Assembly (NCBI GenBank): GCA_028717105.1
Contig: JAQUOM010000027.1
Coordinates: 1 to 16,644 of the forward strand
Reading direction: 5' to 3'
DNA from: Candidatus Omnitrophota bacterium
GTDB taxonomy: Bacteria; Omnitrophota; Gorgyraeia; Velamenicoccales; Velamenicoccaceae
Length of the DNA stretch: 16,644 nt
This document shows, in pieces, positions 8,226 to 15,778 of the stretch. The position numbers and the translations under genes are program-made. Every line of letters begins with the position of its first letter. Position 1 is the first letter of the stretch. The notes beneath the pieces were generated by a model that saw only the letters and a list, made by a program, of their open reading frames with translations, searched no databases and was not told the origin of the DNA.

Positions 8226-8414
8226 ATGAGTTCCACCATGGGAAAATTTTCTTTGCGCGTTTTTCTGGGGATGTTGTTAGGCGCGGCGGCTGTCGTCCTC
8301 GGGGTTGTCCTGATGGTGCGTTATTTCGATCTCACGGCCCGTCTTGTTCTGGCCTGCGCCGGGCCCGTGCTGGTCCTGGCAGGTTTTGTGGTCCTGGCTG
8401 TTTCCAGGGAATAA
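8226..8414 (+). CDS. Small two-helix membrane protein, unknown function
   Basis: A 62-residue protein with two hydrophobic segments (about residues 10-31 and 40-58) separated by a short polar turn (RYFDLTAR). AGGAGG (8215-8220) lies 5 bases before ATG 8226, the clearest ribosome binding site in this part of the window, which supports real translation. It is packed between the acyltransferase stop (12-base gap) and bioY (48-base gap), so it is probably co-transcribed with both. No family is recognised. Confidence 0.75.
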   Translation: MSSTMGKFSLRVFLGMLLGAAAVVLGVVLMVRYFDLTARLVLACAGPVLVLAGFVVLAVSRE

Positions 8415-8462
8415 AAATTCATCCCGCTGCAAGCAAAGTCAAGAAAGGAGTTCTCCAGCAAT

Positions 8463-9017
8463 ATGACTATTTTAACTGCGGCACTTTCGAAGGAAAGGAC
8501 ATTGTTGACCGGGGCCCTGAAGATCGGCGCCATGACGACGCTTTTGTGTTTTTCTTCTTTTGTCAAAGTCCCGTTGTTTTTTACGCCTGTGCCGGTGACG
8601 ATGCAGACGTTCGTCGTGTTTTTGGCTGCCGGCATCCTGGGCCCTGCCCAGGCATTCGTTTCCGTGGCCGCCTATATCGCTATCGGCGTCTGGGGCGCAC
8701 CCTTTTTTGCGAATGCCGGCTGGGGGGTTCCGTATCTTTTGGGGCCGACAGGCGGTTACCTTTTAGGTTTTTTGGCCGCGGCCTGGATGACGAGCAAACT
8801 CCGGGGCGCGTTGGCATTGAAGACGGCGGCCGGGAGTTTCGCATGCATGGCGCTCGGCATGGTCGTGATCCACGTCTGCGGGGTCCTGTGGTTGATGGCG
8901 GGCCTGCGCATGACAGCCCTGCAGGCTTTGTCTCTGGGAAGCCTGCCTTTTATTTTGCCTGATCTCATGAAGGCCTGGGCGGCATCGTGGATCTGTGTAC
9001 GCGCAAGGAAGAACTGA
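8463..9017 (+). CDS. bioY: BioY-family biotin transporter substrate-binding (S) component
   Basis: BioY binds biotin in the membrane and works alone or with an ECF module (EcfA/EcfT or BioMN). The 184-residue protein is hydrophobic with about six membrane segments and carries the family signatures FFTPVPVTMQTFVV (40-53), GPAQAF, and WGVPYLLGPTGGYLLGF (87-103). ATG 8463 follows AAAGGAG (8444-8450) at 12 bases, a little long. No ECF ATPase or biotin synthesis gene is visible in the window. The 48-base upstream gap shows no dyad resembling a BirA operator. It is likely in one transcription unit with the upstream small membrane protein. Confidence 0.93.
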   Translation: MTILTAALSKERTLLTGALKIGAMTTLLCFSSFVKVPLFFTPVPVTMQTFVVFLAAGILGPAQAFVSVAAYIAIGVWGAPFFANAGWGVPYLLGPTGGYLLGFLAAAWMTSKLRGALALKTAAGSFACMALGMVVIHVCGVLWLMAGLRMTALQALSLGSLPFILPDLMKAWAASWICVRARKN

Positions 9018-9043
9018 TCGTTTCTTTTGGGTTATGAGATTGT

Positions 9044-9059
9044 TCCGCCGGAAGGCGGA
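9044..9059. other. Hairpin just upstream of the CBS gene ribosome binding site
   Basis: TCCGCC (9044-9049) pairs with GGCGGA (9054-9059) around GGAA. It sits immediately before AGGAGG (9063-9068) and could block or stabilise the 5' region of the CBS-permease mRNA. Similar TCCGCC/GGCGGA arms occur at 16024-16056. Confidence 0.35.
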
Positions 9060-9076
9060 GCGAGGAGGACGGAGCT

Positions 9077-9517
9077 ATGAAAATCGGCGAGATCATGACC
9101 AGGGATGTCGAGACGCTTTCACCGGATACCACCGCGATCGATGCGATGCGCCGGCTTTTTGAGCGCCAGATAAGCGGTTTACCCGTCGTGGACGGGGCAG
9201 GCAAGCTGATCGGCATGTTTACGGAAAAAGACATCCTGCGCGCCATCCTGCCCAGCTATGTTTCGCAGGTCGGCCGTTTCGTGTATGAGAACAGCCCCAA
9301 GACCATAAAATGCAAAGTGGCCAAGCTCGCCGACCATAAAGTCGGGGACCTTATGCGCAAAGAGGTCGTCAAGATCGGCGAAGAGGTCCCGGTATGCGAA
9401 GTGGCGCATATCATGCTCACGCAAGACGTCCGCCGCGTGCCTGTCGTCGATGCGCAAGACAAGATCAGGGGGATAGCGGCCCGCTCCGACGTGTTGAACT
9501 GCCTGCTTAAGGGATGA
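9077..9517 (+). CDS. Tandem CBS-domain regulatory protein
   Basis: The 146 residues consist of two CBS motifs and a linker. CBS1 covers about 1-58 (MKIGEIMTRDVETLSP through LPVVDGAGKLIGMFTEKDILRAI) and CBS2 about 86-145 (KVGDLMRKEVVKIGEE through RRVPVVDAQDKIRGIAARSDVL). Such Bateman modules commonly bind AMP, ADP, ATP or related adenosyl ligands and control an attached or partner enzyme or channel. There is no extra effector domain, so it must act through a partner. The stop overlaps the next start as ATGA (9514-9517), which implies translational coupling with the permease. ATG 9077 is preceded by AGGAGG at 8 bases. Inference: it is the energy-state sensor for one or both permeases downstream. 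Confidence 0.93.
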   Translation: MKIGEIMTRDVETLSPDTTAIDAMRRLFERQISGLPVVDGAGKLIGMFTEKDILRAILPSYVSQVGRFVYENSPKTIKCKVAKLADHKVGDLMRKEVVKIGEEVPVCEVAHIMLTQDVRRVPVVDAQDKIRGIAARSDVLNCLLKG

Positions 9518-10914
9518 AAAAAACCATCCTGAAATTCACCGGCCTTTTTCTCGCCTCAGCGGCTTCGGGCTTTTGCGGTTATGCGTTTGGCCTCAACAGC
9601 CACCAGGCTTTTTCCCTTGCCATCTTCGTTGCTTCCATTATGGGGACCCTGTTTTTTTGGGAGTTCCGCCTCAGCTTCGCCTTCCTGGGGTCCGGCCTGC
9701 TTCTGATCACCAAGGCGATCGACTTGGAGAGTTTCCTGAAGTTGACGTCCCTGGAGGTCATCCTGTTTTTGGCAGGGATGATGATTGTTGTCAGCCTCCT
9801 GAAAGACGCGGGGTTCTTTGCATGGCTTGTCGCGCTCATCCTGCGCGCCAGGAATCTTTCCGGGAAAAAATTTACCTTTCTGATCATGGCGATCTCGGGG
9901 CTGCTCGCCTGCGCGGTCGATGAGGTGACGTCGATCATCTTCATGGTCGCGGCGATCCTGGAAATATGCGATTACTATGAGGTCAACCCCATGCCGTTCA
10001 TCGTCATCTCGGTCCTGGCGACCAACATCGGGTCGGCCGCGACGGTGATGGGCAATCCCATCGGCATCCTCATTGCGACCAAAGCGAATTTCAGTTTTGA
10101 GGATTTTCTCGGGACGGCGTTCCCGATCGCGCTGATCGCGCTTCTTGTGACTGTTCTTATCGTCTTTCGCTGGTTCCGCAGGCCCATCGCCGAGCTCGAT
10201 CATCATATTCGGGAGATGCAGGCTGATGATGTCCTGATCAAACTGATCAGTATCCCGATGGACCGGCAGTTGAGATCGTCTTTGATCATCTTCGGCCTGA
10301 TGATGGTTTTTATTGTCCTGCATCGCCGCCTGGAGCTCGTGCTGGGCCTGACCGAGAACACGATGCTGTTGATCATGCCGATGCTGACGGCCGGTTTCAT
10401 CATGATCTGGAAGCACCAGAAGGCGCGCGAATATGTCGAGCGGGGCATCGAATGGTGGACATTGTTGTTCTTCATGCTTCTTTTCGCCCAGGCCGGTACG
10501 CTGAAACATACGGGCGCGACCGATGTTTTCGCGCAACTCTTTGCGAATTTCGCCGAACATAACCCCGGAGGGCTTTTGGCTCTTGTCCTCTGGAGTTCGA
10601 GCCTCGGGTCCAGCGTCCTTGACAATGTCATCATCGTCGTGACATACGTGCCCATCATCAAGAGTTTCTTTGCGCTCGGCTACGGGATGGAGGCCCTCTG
10701 GTGGGGTTTGCTTTTAGGCGGCTGTTTCGGCGGCAATATCACGCTCATCGGTTCGACCGCCAATATCGTGGCTGTCGGCTTGCTGGAAAAGGAAAAGAAC
10801 ATCCGTGTGCGGTTCCGGGACTGGATCGGCGTGGGGCTGACGGTGGGCCTGGTCACGACGGTCCTGGCGTGGGGCCTTTTGATCATGAAGAATTATTGCT
10901 GCAGTTTTCGATAA
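9514..10914 (+). CDS. NhaD/ArsB/CitM-type (ion transporter superfamily) permease, copy 1
   Basis: A 466-residue polytopic protein with about 11-12 hydrophobic segments, consistent with PF03600-type transporters (Na+/H+ antiporters NhaD, ArsB, SLC13-like permeases). It has two related halves, each with a re-entrant-type motif: AVDEVTSIIFM around D136 with TNIGSAATVMGNPIGILIATK (170-190) in the first, and VLDNVIIVV around D370 with GGNITLIGSTANIVAVG in the second. The Asp-containing helices fit the DN(V)TT motifs used for cation binding in NhaD/ArsB relatives, but the substrate cannot be read from sequence. It is translationally coupled to the CBS protein (4-base overlap), and the second copy starts 14 bases after its stop. 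Confidence 0.88.
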   Translation: MKKTILKFTGLFLASAASGFCGYAFGLNSHQAFSLAIFVASIMGTLFFWEFRLSFAFLGSGLLLITKAIDLESFLKLTSLEVILFLAGMMIVVSLLKDAGFFAWLVALILRARNLSGKKFTFLIMAISGLLACAVDEVTSIIFMVAAILEICDYYEVNPMPFIVISVLATNIGSAATVMGNPIGILIATKANFSFEDFLGTAFPIALIALLVTVLIVFRWFRRPIAELDHHIREMQADDVLIKLISIPMDRQLRSSLIIFGLMMVFIVLHRRLELVLGLTENTMLLIMPMLTAGFIMIWKHQKAREYVERGIEWWTLLFFMLLFAQAGTLKHTGATDVFAQLFANFAEHNPGGLLALVLWSSSLGSSVLDNVIIVVTYVPIIKSFFALGYGMEALWWGLLLGGCFGGNITLIGSTANIVAVGLLEKEKNIRVRFRDWIGVGLTVGLVTTVLAWGLLIMKNYCCSFR

Positions 10915-10927
10915 GGGGGTTTGAGGC

Positions 10928-12319
10928 ATGCGCGGGTCTTTCGTGAAATTTTCGATCCTGATGGTTTTGTCTTTCCTTGTGGGTGCGGTCAGCCGCAGGA
11001 TGGGCATGAGCCCTCACCAGGCGCTCGCCCTGGGGATATTTACGTCGTCCATCTGCGGGACCCTGTTTTTCTGGGAATTTCGTTTAAGTTTCGCGTTTTT
11101 GGGTACCTGCATTTTGATCTTGACCCGCATCATCGATATTGAGCACTTCATCCAGTATAGCTCGCTGGAAGTCATCCTGTTTTTGGTCGGGATGATGATC
11201 GTCGTAGGGCTCCTCAAAGAAGCGGGGTTTTTTGCCTGGGTCGTCGAGACGCTCCTGAAGATGCGTAACCTGACAGCCAGGAAATTCGTGATCGCGATCT
11301 CGCTTATCTCGGCGCTCCTGTCGGCCACGACAGGAGAGGTCGTTTCCATCATCTTCATGGTCGCGGCGATCCTGGAGATATGCGATTATTTCGAAGTGGA
11401 CCCCTTGCCGTACATCATCATCTCCGTCTTCACGACAAATATCGGGTCTGCCGCAACCGTGCTGGGCAACCCCATCGGCATCCTGATCGCCACCAAGTCC
11501 GGCCTGACGGCCGAGGATTTCCTGGCGCATGCCCTGCCTTTATCGCTGTTGTGCCTGGTTGCGACGATCGCGATTTGTGATTTCTGGTTCAGGAAGCAGT
11601 TGAAGGAGCTCGATAAGAAGATCAAGGACCTGGGCGCCAATGAGATCCTGATCCGCCTGATCTCCGTGCCTCTGGCGCGCGAGCTGAAAGTCGCGCTCGG
11701 GATCTTGGGCCTGACGGTGTTTTTGATCACGATCAGCCATCGCATCGAAGTGCTCTTCAACCTTGAAAACAACTCTGTCCTTTTGACGATCCCGCTCATC
11801 ATGGCGGCCTTCATCATGATCTGGAAGCACCAGAAGGCGCGCGAATTCGTCGAGAAGGACGTGGAGTGGTGGTCGCTGTTGTTCTTCATGTTCCTTTTTG
11901 CGCAGGCCGGGACCTTAAAGTATACGGGGGCGACCGACGTCTTTGCGCAGGGCCTGATCAACCTGGCCCGCGGCAGCCACGATATCCTTTTGGGCCTGAT
12001 CGTCTGGGTCGCCTCCATCGGTTCAAGCCTCATGGATAACGTCGTCATTGTCGTGGCCTTCATTCCCATCATCGACAGTTTTCATGCCCTGGGTTCCGGC
12101 CTGAATTCTTTCTGGTGGGCGCTCCTTTTCGGCGGATGCCTGGGCGGCAATATCACGCTTATCGGTTCGACCGCCAATATCGTGGCCATCGGCATCCTGG
12201 AGAAAGAGAAGAGCGTCAAGGTCGATTTTTTTAATTGGCTCAAGATCGGGGCGGTCGTGGGCCTGATAACGACAGCGATCGTCTGGCTCGTTTTGTGGCT
12301 GGTTCCGTTCGGTAAGTAG
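10928..12319 (+). CDS. NhaD/ArsB/CitM-type permease, copy 2 (tandem paralog)
   Basis: A 463-residue paralog of the preceding permease. The two align without a gap over residues 1-370; by hand count about 207 of those 370 positions are identical. Conserved in both: GTLFFWEFRLSFAFLG (44-59), TNIGSAATVLGNPIGILIATK (170-190), FIMIWKHQKARE (295-306), FAQAGTLKYTGATDVFAQ (324-341) and D370-N371. A marked difference is position 136: Asp in copy 1, Gly here (TTGEVVSIIFM). This suggests altered ion coupling, a heteromeric arrangement, or a distinct substrate. The 13-base gap after copy 1 includes AAGGGGG and GAGG near ATG 10928. Co-transcription with the CBS gene is very likely. Confidence 0.88.
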   Translation: MRGSFVKFSILMVLSFLVGAVSRRMGMSPHQALALGIFTSSICGTLFFWEFRLSFAFLGTCILILTRIIDIEHFIQYSSLEVILFLVGMMIVVGLLKEAGFFAWVVETLLKMRNLTARKFVIAISLISALLSATTGEVVSIIFMVAAILEICDYFEVDPLPYIIISVFTTNIGSAATVLGNPIGILIATKSGLTAEDFLAHALPLSLLCLVATIAICDFWFRKQLKELDKKIKDLGANEILIRLISVPLARELKVALGILGLTVFLITISHRIEVLFNLENNSVLLTIPLIMAAFIMIWKHQKAREFVEKDVEWWSLLFFMFLFAQAGTLKYTGATDVFAQGLINLARGSHDILLGLIVWVASIGSSLMDNVVIVVAFIPIIDSFHALGSGLNSFWWALLFGGCLGGNITLIGSTANIVAIGILEKEKSVKVDFFNWLKIGAVVGLITTAIVWLVLWLVPFGK

Positions 12320-12351
12320 AGGATGTGAGGCCGGCAGCTTGCGGCAGGACG

Positions 12352-12372
12352 GCGGCGCGGCCGCGACTTTTT
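12352..12372 (+). terminator. Possible weak intrinsic terminator after the permease operon
   Basis: GCGGC (12352-12356) pairs with GCCGC (12360-12364) around GCG, followed after 3 bases by five T (12368-12372). The stem is short but all G-C, and it lies in the 93-base gap before the DUF502 gene. Read-through is likely. Confidence 0.35.
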
Positions 12373-12412
12373 AATTCAGCTCCTCTTGAAAGGCAAAATC
12401 AAGGAGGTCGGC

Positions 12413-13051
12413 ATGAAACCTACGGGCAAGAGATTTTTTCTAACAGGCCTTCTGATCGTCCTGCCGGTCCTGGTGACGGTCTATCTTTTTGTCTCGCTCT
12501 TTTTGTTCTTCGACAATATCCTGGGCCGCTATATCTCCAAGCTGACCGAGGCGTACCTGGGATTCACTGTTCCCGGGCTGGGCCTTATTGTTTTCATCGT
12601 CCTGATCTTTCTGACGGGGGTCATGGCGACCAACTTCATCGGCCGGCGCCTGATCGCCTACTTCGAAACTCTCTGGCTCAAATTTCCCCTCATCAAGTAT
12701 ATCTACCCGGCCTTGAAGCAAATATCGCAGTTTTTGTTTTCCCATAAGTTCAGCGGGAGTATCCAGCGCGTGGCGCTCACGGAATGGCCCCGCAAGGGAA
12801 TGTATGTCGTGTCTTTCGTGACGAACCAGTCCGTTCCTTATTTCGACGAGAAACTCGGGAGGAGGGAGGAGTATTGCAACGTCCTTATTCCTAACGTGCC
12901 GAATCCCGTAACAGGGTTTTATGTGATTGTCCCCAAAAAAGAGCTGATCTTTCTGGATTTGTCTATCGAAGAGGCGTCGCGATTGATTATTTCCGGCGGT
13001 GTATTGAATGCAAGGGACCTCTTGAACGAGCAGGTCATCGCGCAGGAATGA
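12413..13051 (+). CDS. DUF502 (PF04367) family membrane protein
   Basis: The 212-residue product has two membrane segments: FFLTGLLIVLPVLVTVYLFV near the N-terminus and FTVPGLGLIVFIVLIFLTGVMA around 50-72. A soluble C-terminal domain follows, with the family landmarks LKFPLIKYIYPALKQISQFL, VLIPNVPNPVTGFYVIVPK and a final SIEEASRLIISGGV segment. The biochemical role of DUF502 is unknown; a plant relative (LCV/COV) affects vascular patterning. ATG 12413 is 5 bases after AAGGAGG (12401-12407), a strong reason to prefer it over in-frame TTG 12386. It ends the + strand run and faces the next gene tail to tail. Confidence 0.9.
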   Translation: MKPTGKRFFLTGLLIVLPVLVTVYLFVSLFLFFDNILGRYISKLTEAYLGFTVPGLGLIVFIVLIFLTGVMATNFIGRRLIAYFETLWLKFPLIKYIYPALKQISQFLFSHKFSGSIQRVALTEWPRKGMYVVSFVTNQSVPYFDEKLGRREEYCNVLIPNVPNPVTGFYVIVPKKELIFLDLSIEEASRLIISGGVLNARDLLNEQVIAQE

Positions 13052-13085
13052 TGGACCGTTACGATAGATCTGAGATAGGCTTGGG

Positions 13086-13109
13086 CTTGCCCGCTTAAAA
13101 GCGGGCAAG
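13086..13109. terminator. Hairpin between convergent genes, probable bidirectional terminator
   Basis: A perfect 11-bp inverted repeat, CTTGCCCGCTT (13086-13096) and AAGCGGGCAAG (13099-13109), lies 34 bases after the DUF502 stop and 11 bases past the stop of the - strand gene. On the + strand GGGGTTTTATTTT follows after a short gap. The T run is displaced from the stem, so efficiency is uncertain, but the position fits shared termination. Confidence 0.55.
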
Positions 13110-13120
13110 GCCGCGGGGTT

Positions 13121-15358
13121 TTATTTTCCTGCCTTTAGGACGATCCCTCCGTTTAATACCTTGATGATCCACAGAAGAAGGATGGTGTGGCCGATGCCGC
13201 AGGAAGGGATCAAGAGGAGAGGGGCCGCCAGGGCGCCTGCGCAGGCGCCTGCAAGGTCCAGGCCGTAGATCCATCCCGCCGATCGTTCGCATTGTTCCCG
13301 GGAGGCCTTGAGGGAGCCGCAGGCGATCTCGTGGACGAGCGGCAGTTCCATGCCGATCAGGAGTCCGCCGGAGGCGCTGATCAGGCCGAAGAGCCATCCT
13401 TCCAGGTGCGCCGGGCCCGCCTGAGATTCGACGAAACGGATCACGAAAAAGGAGAGCGACGCGGTCAGCGTTGCCGCCGCGCATTCGACCCGGCCCAGCT
13501 GCCGGAAGGAAGCCGTTCCTTTTGCGGCGCGCAGGGAGAGAAACGCCCCCGCAGACGCCCCTGTCATGAACGCGGCGGTCAGGACAGCCAGCCATTGGAA
13601 GATATATCCCAAAAAGCTCTGGAAGAGAAAGATCACGCTCACCTGAAGGCCCATCGCGAAAAATCCGCTCGATAAGACCGTGAACCCCAGGATTGGGCCG
13701 CGCGCGTCCGGGTGCCGCGTCCTCAGAGACCAGGCCAGCATAAAAACAAGGACGGCGAGAAAGGTTGTCTGCGGCGAGATGCGGCGGAAACCGCTGAAGA
13801 CCTGCGGCAGTTCTTTTGAGAATTGCGCGTAATACAGCGCCAGTCCGTCGTAAAGGCCGCAGGGAGCGAGGTCCTGGTTGACGCAGACCTTGTCCATCGC
13901 GCGGCCGGCTGATTGCCTGAACCACGCCGCGTAGGCGGGGTCGAGCCGCAGGTCAAGATAAACGGGATTTAAAAGGCTTGCCGTGATTCCCAGGTCGTGC
14001 ATCCGTTGGGCCAGAAGAGCGGCTTCCAGGCGCACAGGGCTTTGTGAGGCGATGAAGATGTTGTGGCCGTCGCCCGGGACCACCTCGACGTGGGTAAAGG
14101 CCTGCGAAGCGGTCTTGATCAGGGAGGCGTTGATCGCAGCCAGTTCACGGCTGAGATAGGACAACGACCCCCATGTTTTAAAAACGGCGATACCGTCGTC
14201 GGAAAGATGGTTTTTGAGCTGGATGAAGAACTCTTTCGTGTAATAGCGGTTGATGGTCAAACTGACGGGCAGGCCCGTATTGACGAAGATGATATCGAAG
14301 CGCCGCCGGCTATTTTTAAGGTAATTGCGGCCATCGGTAAATTCCAGCGTCAGGCGCTTGTCTGTCAGTTCTTTCGTGACGCTTTCGATGCCGAGTCCCT
14401 CGAGCACGCCGATGAGCCGCGGGTCTGTTTCGGCGTAAACAATGCTCTCGAGCGGATATTTTTCTGCTTCTTCTAGCAGGCCTCCGGCGGCATTTCCCAA
14501 AAAGAGCGCCGAGAGAGGGCGCGCGGCCGCAAGCATGGGCAGGTGGATGAAGTCCTGGGTGAAGGTGCTTTCCGGAACAGGGAGGCTGGCGGCAGGCAGG
14601 CCGTCGTAATAGACCGTGCGCTGTTCCTCCTCTTGCGTCACGGCGATGTTGCCGTAAACGGAGTTTTCATAGGCGATGAGGTTGTGCCCCTTCCATTGGG
14701 TCGCGAGCGTTTTTTCCTGCAGGGCGCCGGCGTGGACCAGGCAGGCTATGCCGTAACACAACAGGAGAAATGACAGGACGGCCGGGAATTTTTTGCGCGC
14801 GCCCCAGAAGAGCAAAAAAGCGGTGAGCGCGGCCGCGCACCAGACCAACAGCGCGATCTGGACGTTGGTAAAGGCGTTGAGCAGGACAAAGCTGAAAAGG
14901 ACCCCGGCGGAAAGCGCGCCCAGGCACTCTAAGGCATAGATGCGTCCGACGGAGCGGATGTTCCTGTAGGCGATGGTGAACATGGCGCCGTCGCAGAAGG
15001 AAGAGACGGATAAACCTGCGAGCGCGATGAGAACGGTCTGGCCCAGAGAAAGCACCTCGCCGAACGGAACGCCGAGCAGGAGCCTGGATGAGCGCACAAG
15101 GGCGACGGCTATAACGAGCCAGACGCCGCAAAAGAGCTGGAGGATGCCGAAGAGGACAAGCGGCTGGCGCGTGCGCTGATAGAGGTAAGCGGCCAAAATG
15201 CTGCCCAGGGCGCCGGTCAAGAGCCACGAGCTCAGGATGATGCCGAAGGTCAATTCGTTGCCGTAAAAGACGACCAGGAGTTCGCGCACTAAAAGCGCCT
15301 GGGCGATGACGGCGATGGCGCCGCGCAGAAGGATGGCGAAGGAAAAAAGGCGGTTCAT
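13121..15358 (-). CDS. Polytopic membrane protein with embedded spermidine-synthase-like domain
   Basis: From ATG 15358 the product is 745 residues: about six N-terminal membrane segments (1-210), a soluble spermidine-synthase-like Rossmann domain (about 225-520), then about seven further membrane segments. Family features include YENSVYGNIAV (230-240), YYDGLPAAS, the SAM-site equivalent LFLGNAAGG (286-293), YAETDPR with acidic E310, and FTDGRNYL (340-347). The catalytic region that normally reads DxxDP is VNTGLP (359-364), lacking both aspartates, so classical aminopropyl transfer is unlikely. An SAM-dependent or structural role is possible. In-frame codons run up to 15520, but no ribosome binding site or membrane logic supports that extension; a promoter at 15365-15393 places transcription start near 15358. 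It is convergent with the DUF502 gene. Confidence 0.85.
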   Translation of the reverse strand: MNRLFSFAILLRGAIAVIAQALLVRELLVVFYGNELTFGIILSSWLLTGALGSILAAYLYQRTRQPLVLFGILQLFCGVWLVIAVALVRSSRLLLGVPFGEVLSLGQTVLIALAGLSVSSFCDGAMFTIAYRNIRSVGRIYALECLGALSAGVLFSFVLLNAFTNVQIALLVWCAAALTAFLLFWGARKKFPAVLSFLLLCYGIACLVHAGALQEKTLATQWKGHNLIAYENSVYGNIAVTQEEEQRTVYYDGLPAASLPVPESTFTQDFIHLPMLAAARPLSALFLGNAAGGLLEEAEKYPLESIVYAETDPRLIGVLEGLGIESVTKELTDKRLTLEFTDGRNYLKNSRRRFDIIFVNTGLPVSLTINRYYTKEFFIQLKNHLSDDGIAVFKTWGSLSYLSRELAAINASLIKTASQAFTHVEVVPGDGHNIFIASQSPVRLEAALLAQRMHDLGITASLLNPVYLDLRLDPAYAAWFRQSAGRAMDKVCVNQDLAPCGLYDGLALYYAQFSKELPQVFSGFRRISPQTTFLAVLVFMLAWSLRTRHPDARGPILGFTVLSSGFFAMGLQVSVIFLFQSFLGYIFQWLAVLTAAFMTGASAGAFLSLRAAKGTASFRQLGRVECAAATLTASLSFFVIRFVESQAGPAHLEGWLFGLISASGGLLIGMELPLVHEIACGSLKASREQCERSAGWIYGLDLAGACAGALAAPLLLIPSCGIGHTILLLWIIKVLNGGIVLKAGK

Positions 15359-15364
15359 GGCATT

Positions 15365-15393
15365 ATCATAACAAGCGGGCAGGCATTTGACAA
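15365..15393 (-). promoter_or_regulatory. Sigma-70-type promoter for the membrane spermidine-synthase-like gene
   Basis: Read on the - strand: TTGTCA (15393-15388), a 17-base spacer, then TATGAT (15370-15365). Only 6 bases separate the -10 element from the A of ATG 15358, so the transcript would start at or within a base or two of the start codon. No Shine-Dalgarno sequence is seen before this ATG. Confidence 0.6.
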
Positions 15394-15462
15394 CCAGGGA
15401 GTTGTTTGGGCTCAGGTTAGGCCAAAACAGGAGCGTTTGATTTGCAAAATAGAGGGGAACCT

Positions 15463-15542
15463 GGCCGATGCTTTTTACGCTCGGCTGGTCCTCGCCGCAA
15501 AATTCGCGGCTCCGGTCCAACTCGTTTTAAAAAGCATCGGCC
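15463..15542. repeat. 15-bp perfect inverted repeat enclosing a smaller hairpin
   Basis: The arm at 15463-15477 (GGCCGATGCTTTTTA) is perfectly complementary to 15528-15542 (TAAAAAGCATCGGCC). The 50 bases between them include GCCGC (15494-15498) able to pair with GCGGC (15506-15510). No flanking target duplication or transposase is visible. It may be a miniature inverted-repeat element or a structured 3' end; no T run follows on either strand outside the arms. Confidence 0.7.
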
Positions 15543-15647
15543 GCGTTCTTTAAAATTGAAGTTTCTTCGTATCTCCGGGAGAGGATTCGGATTTTAGTCT
15601 TTGGACTCCCGAACCCGTCAACTCGTTAACTTCAGTTATTTTCAACA

Positions 15648-15675
15648 TTGACAAAACAATTTTTAGCTGTAGAAT
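15648..15675 (+). promoter_or_regulatory. Strong sigma-70-type promoter upstream of the small basic gene
   Basis: TTGACA (15648-15653), a 16-base spacer and TAGAAT (15670-15675). Transcription would start near 15682 and give a leader of about 210 bases before the ATG at 15892. The near-consensus hexamers suggest high expression. Confidence 0.65.
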
Positions 15676-15778
15676 GAAGAACGCATTGAAAAAATGAGAG
15701 AGAAAAAAAGGAATCATCCACCGTTCCGGATAGATAGACAGGCAGGGACTCGGGATGGTTCGCCGGCAAAACAAATTT

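Noticed and set aside
8415..8462. BirA operator upstream of bioY
   Set aside because: The gap has no TTGTAAAC-type dyad with the required spacer and is too short to hold a separate promoter.
15359..15520. In-frame N-terminal extension of the - strand membrane protein up to 15520
   Set aside because: The extra 54 residues run through the inverted repeat and the predicted promoter, and the first membrane segment starts right after the Met at 15358.
15570..15620. tRNA-like fragment on the - strand (an ATCCGAATCC-like stretch with CGGGAG/CTCCCG pairing)
   Set aside because: No complete cloverleaf, no T-loop TTC in the right place and no anticodon arm could be built; only a hairpin CGGGAG 15576-15581 with CTCCCG 15606-15611 is real.
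15674..15697. 7-codon ORF starting at ATG 15674
   Set aside because: Its start overlaps the -10 element, so it would lie upstream of the predicted transcript start.
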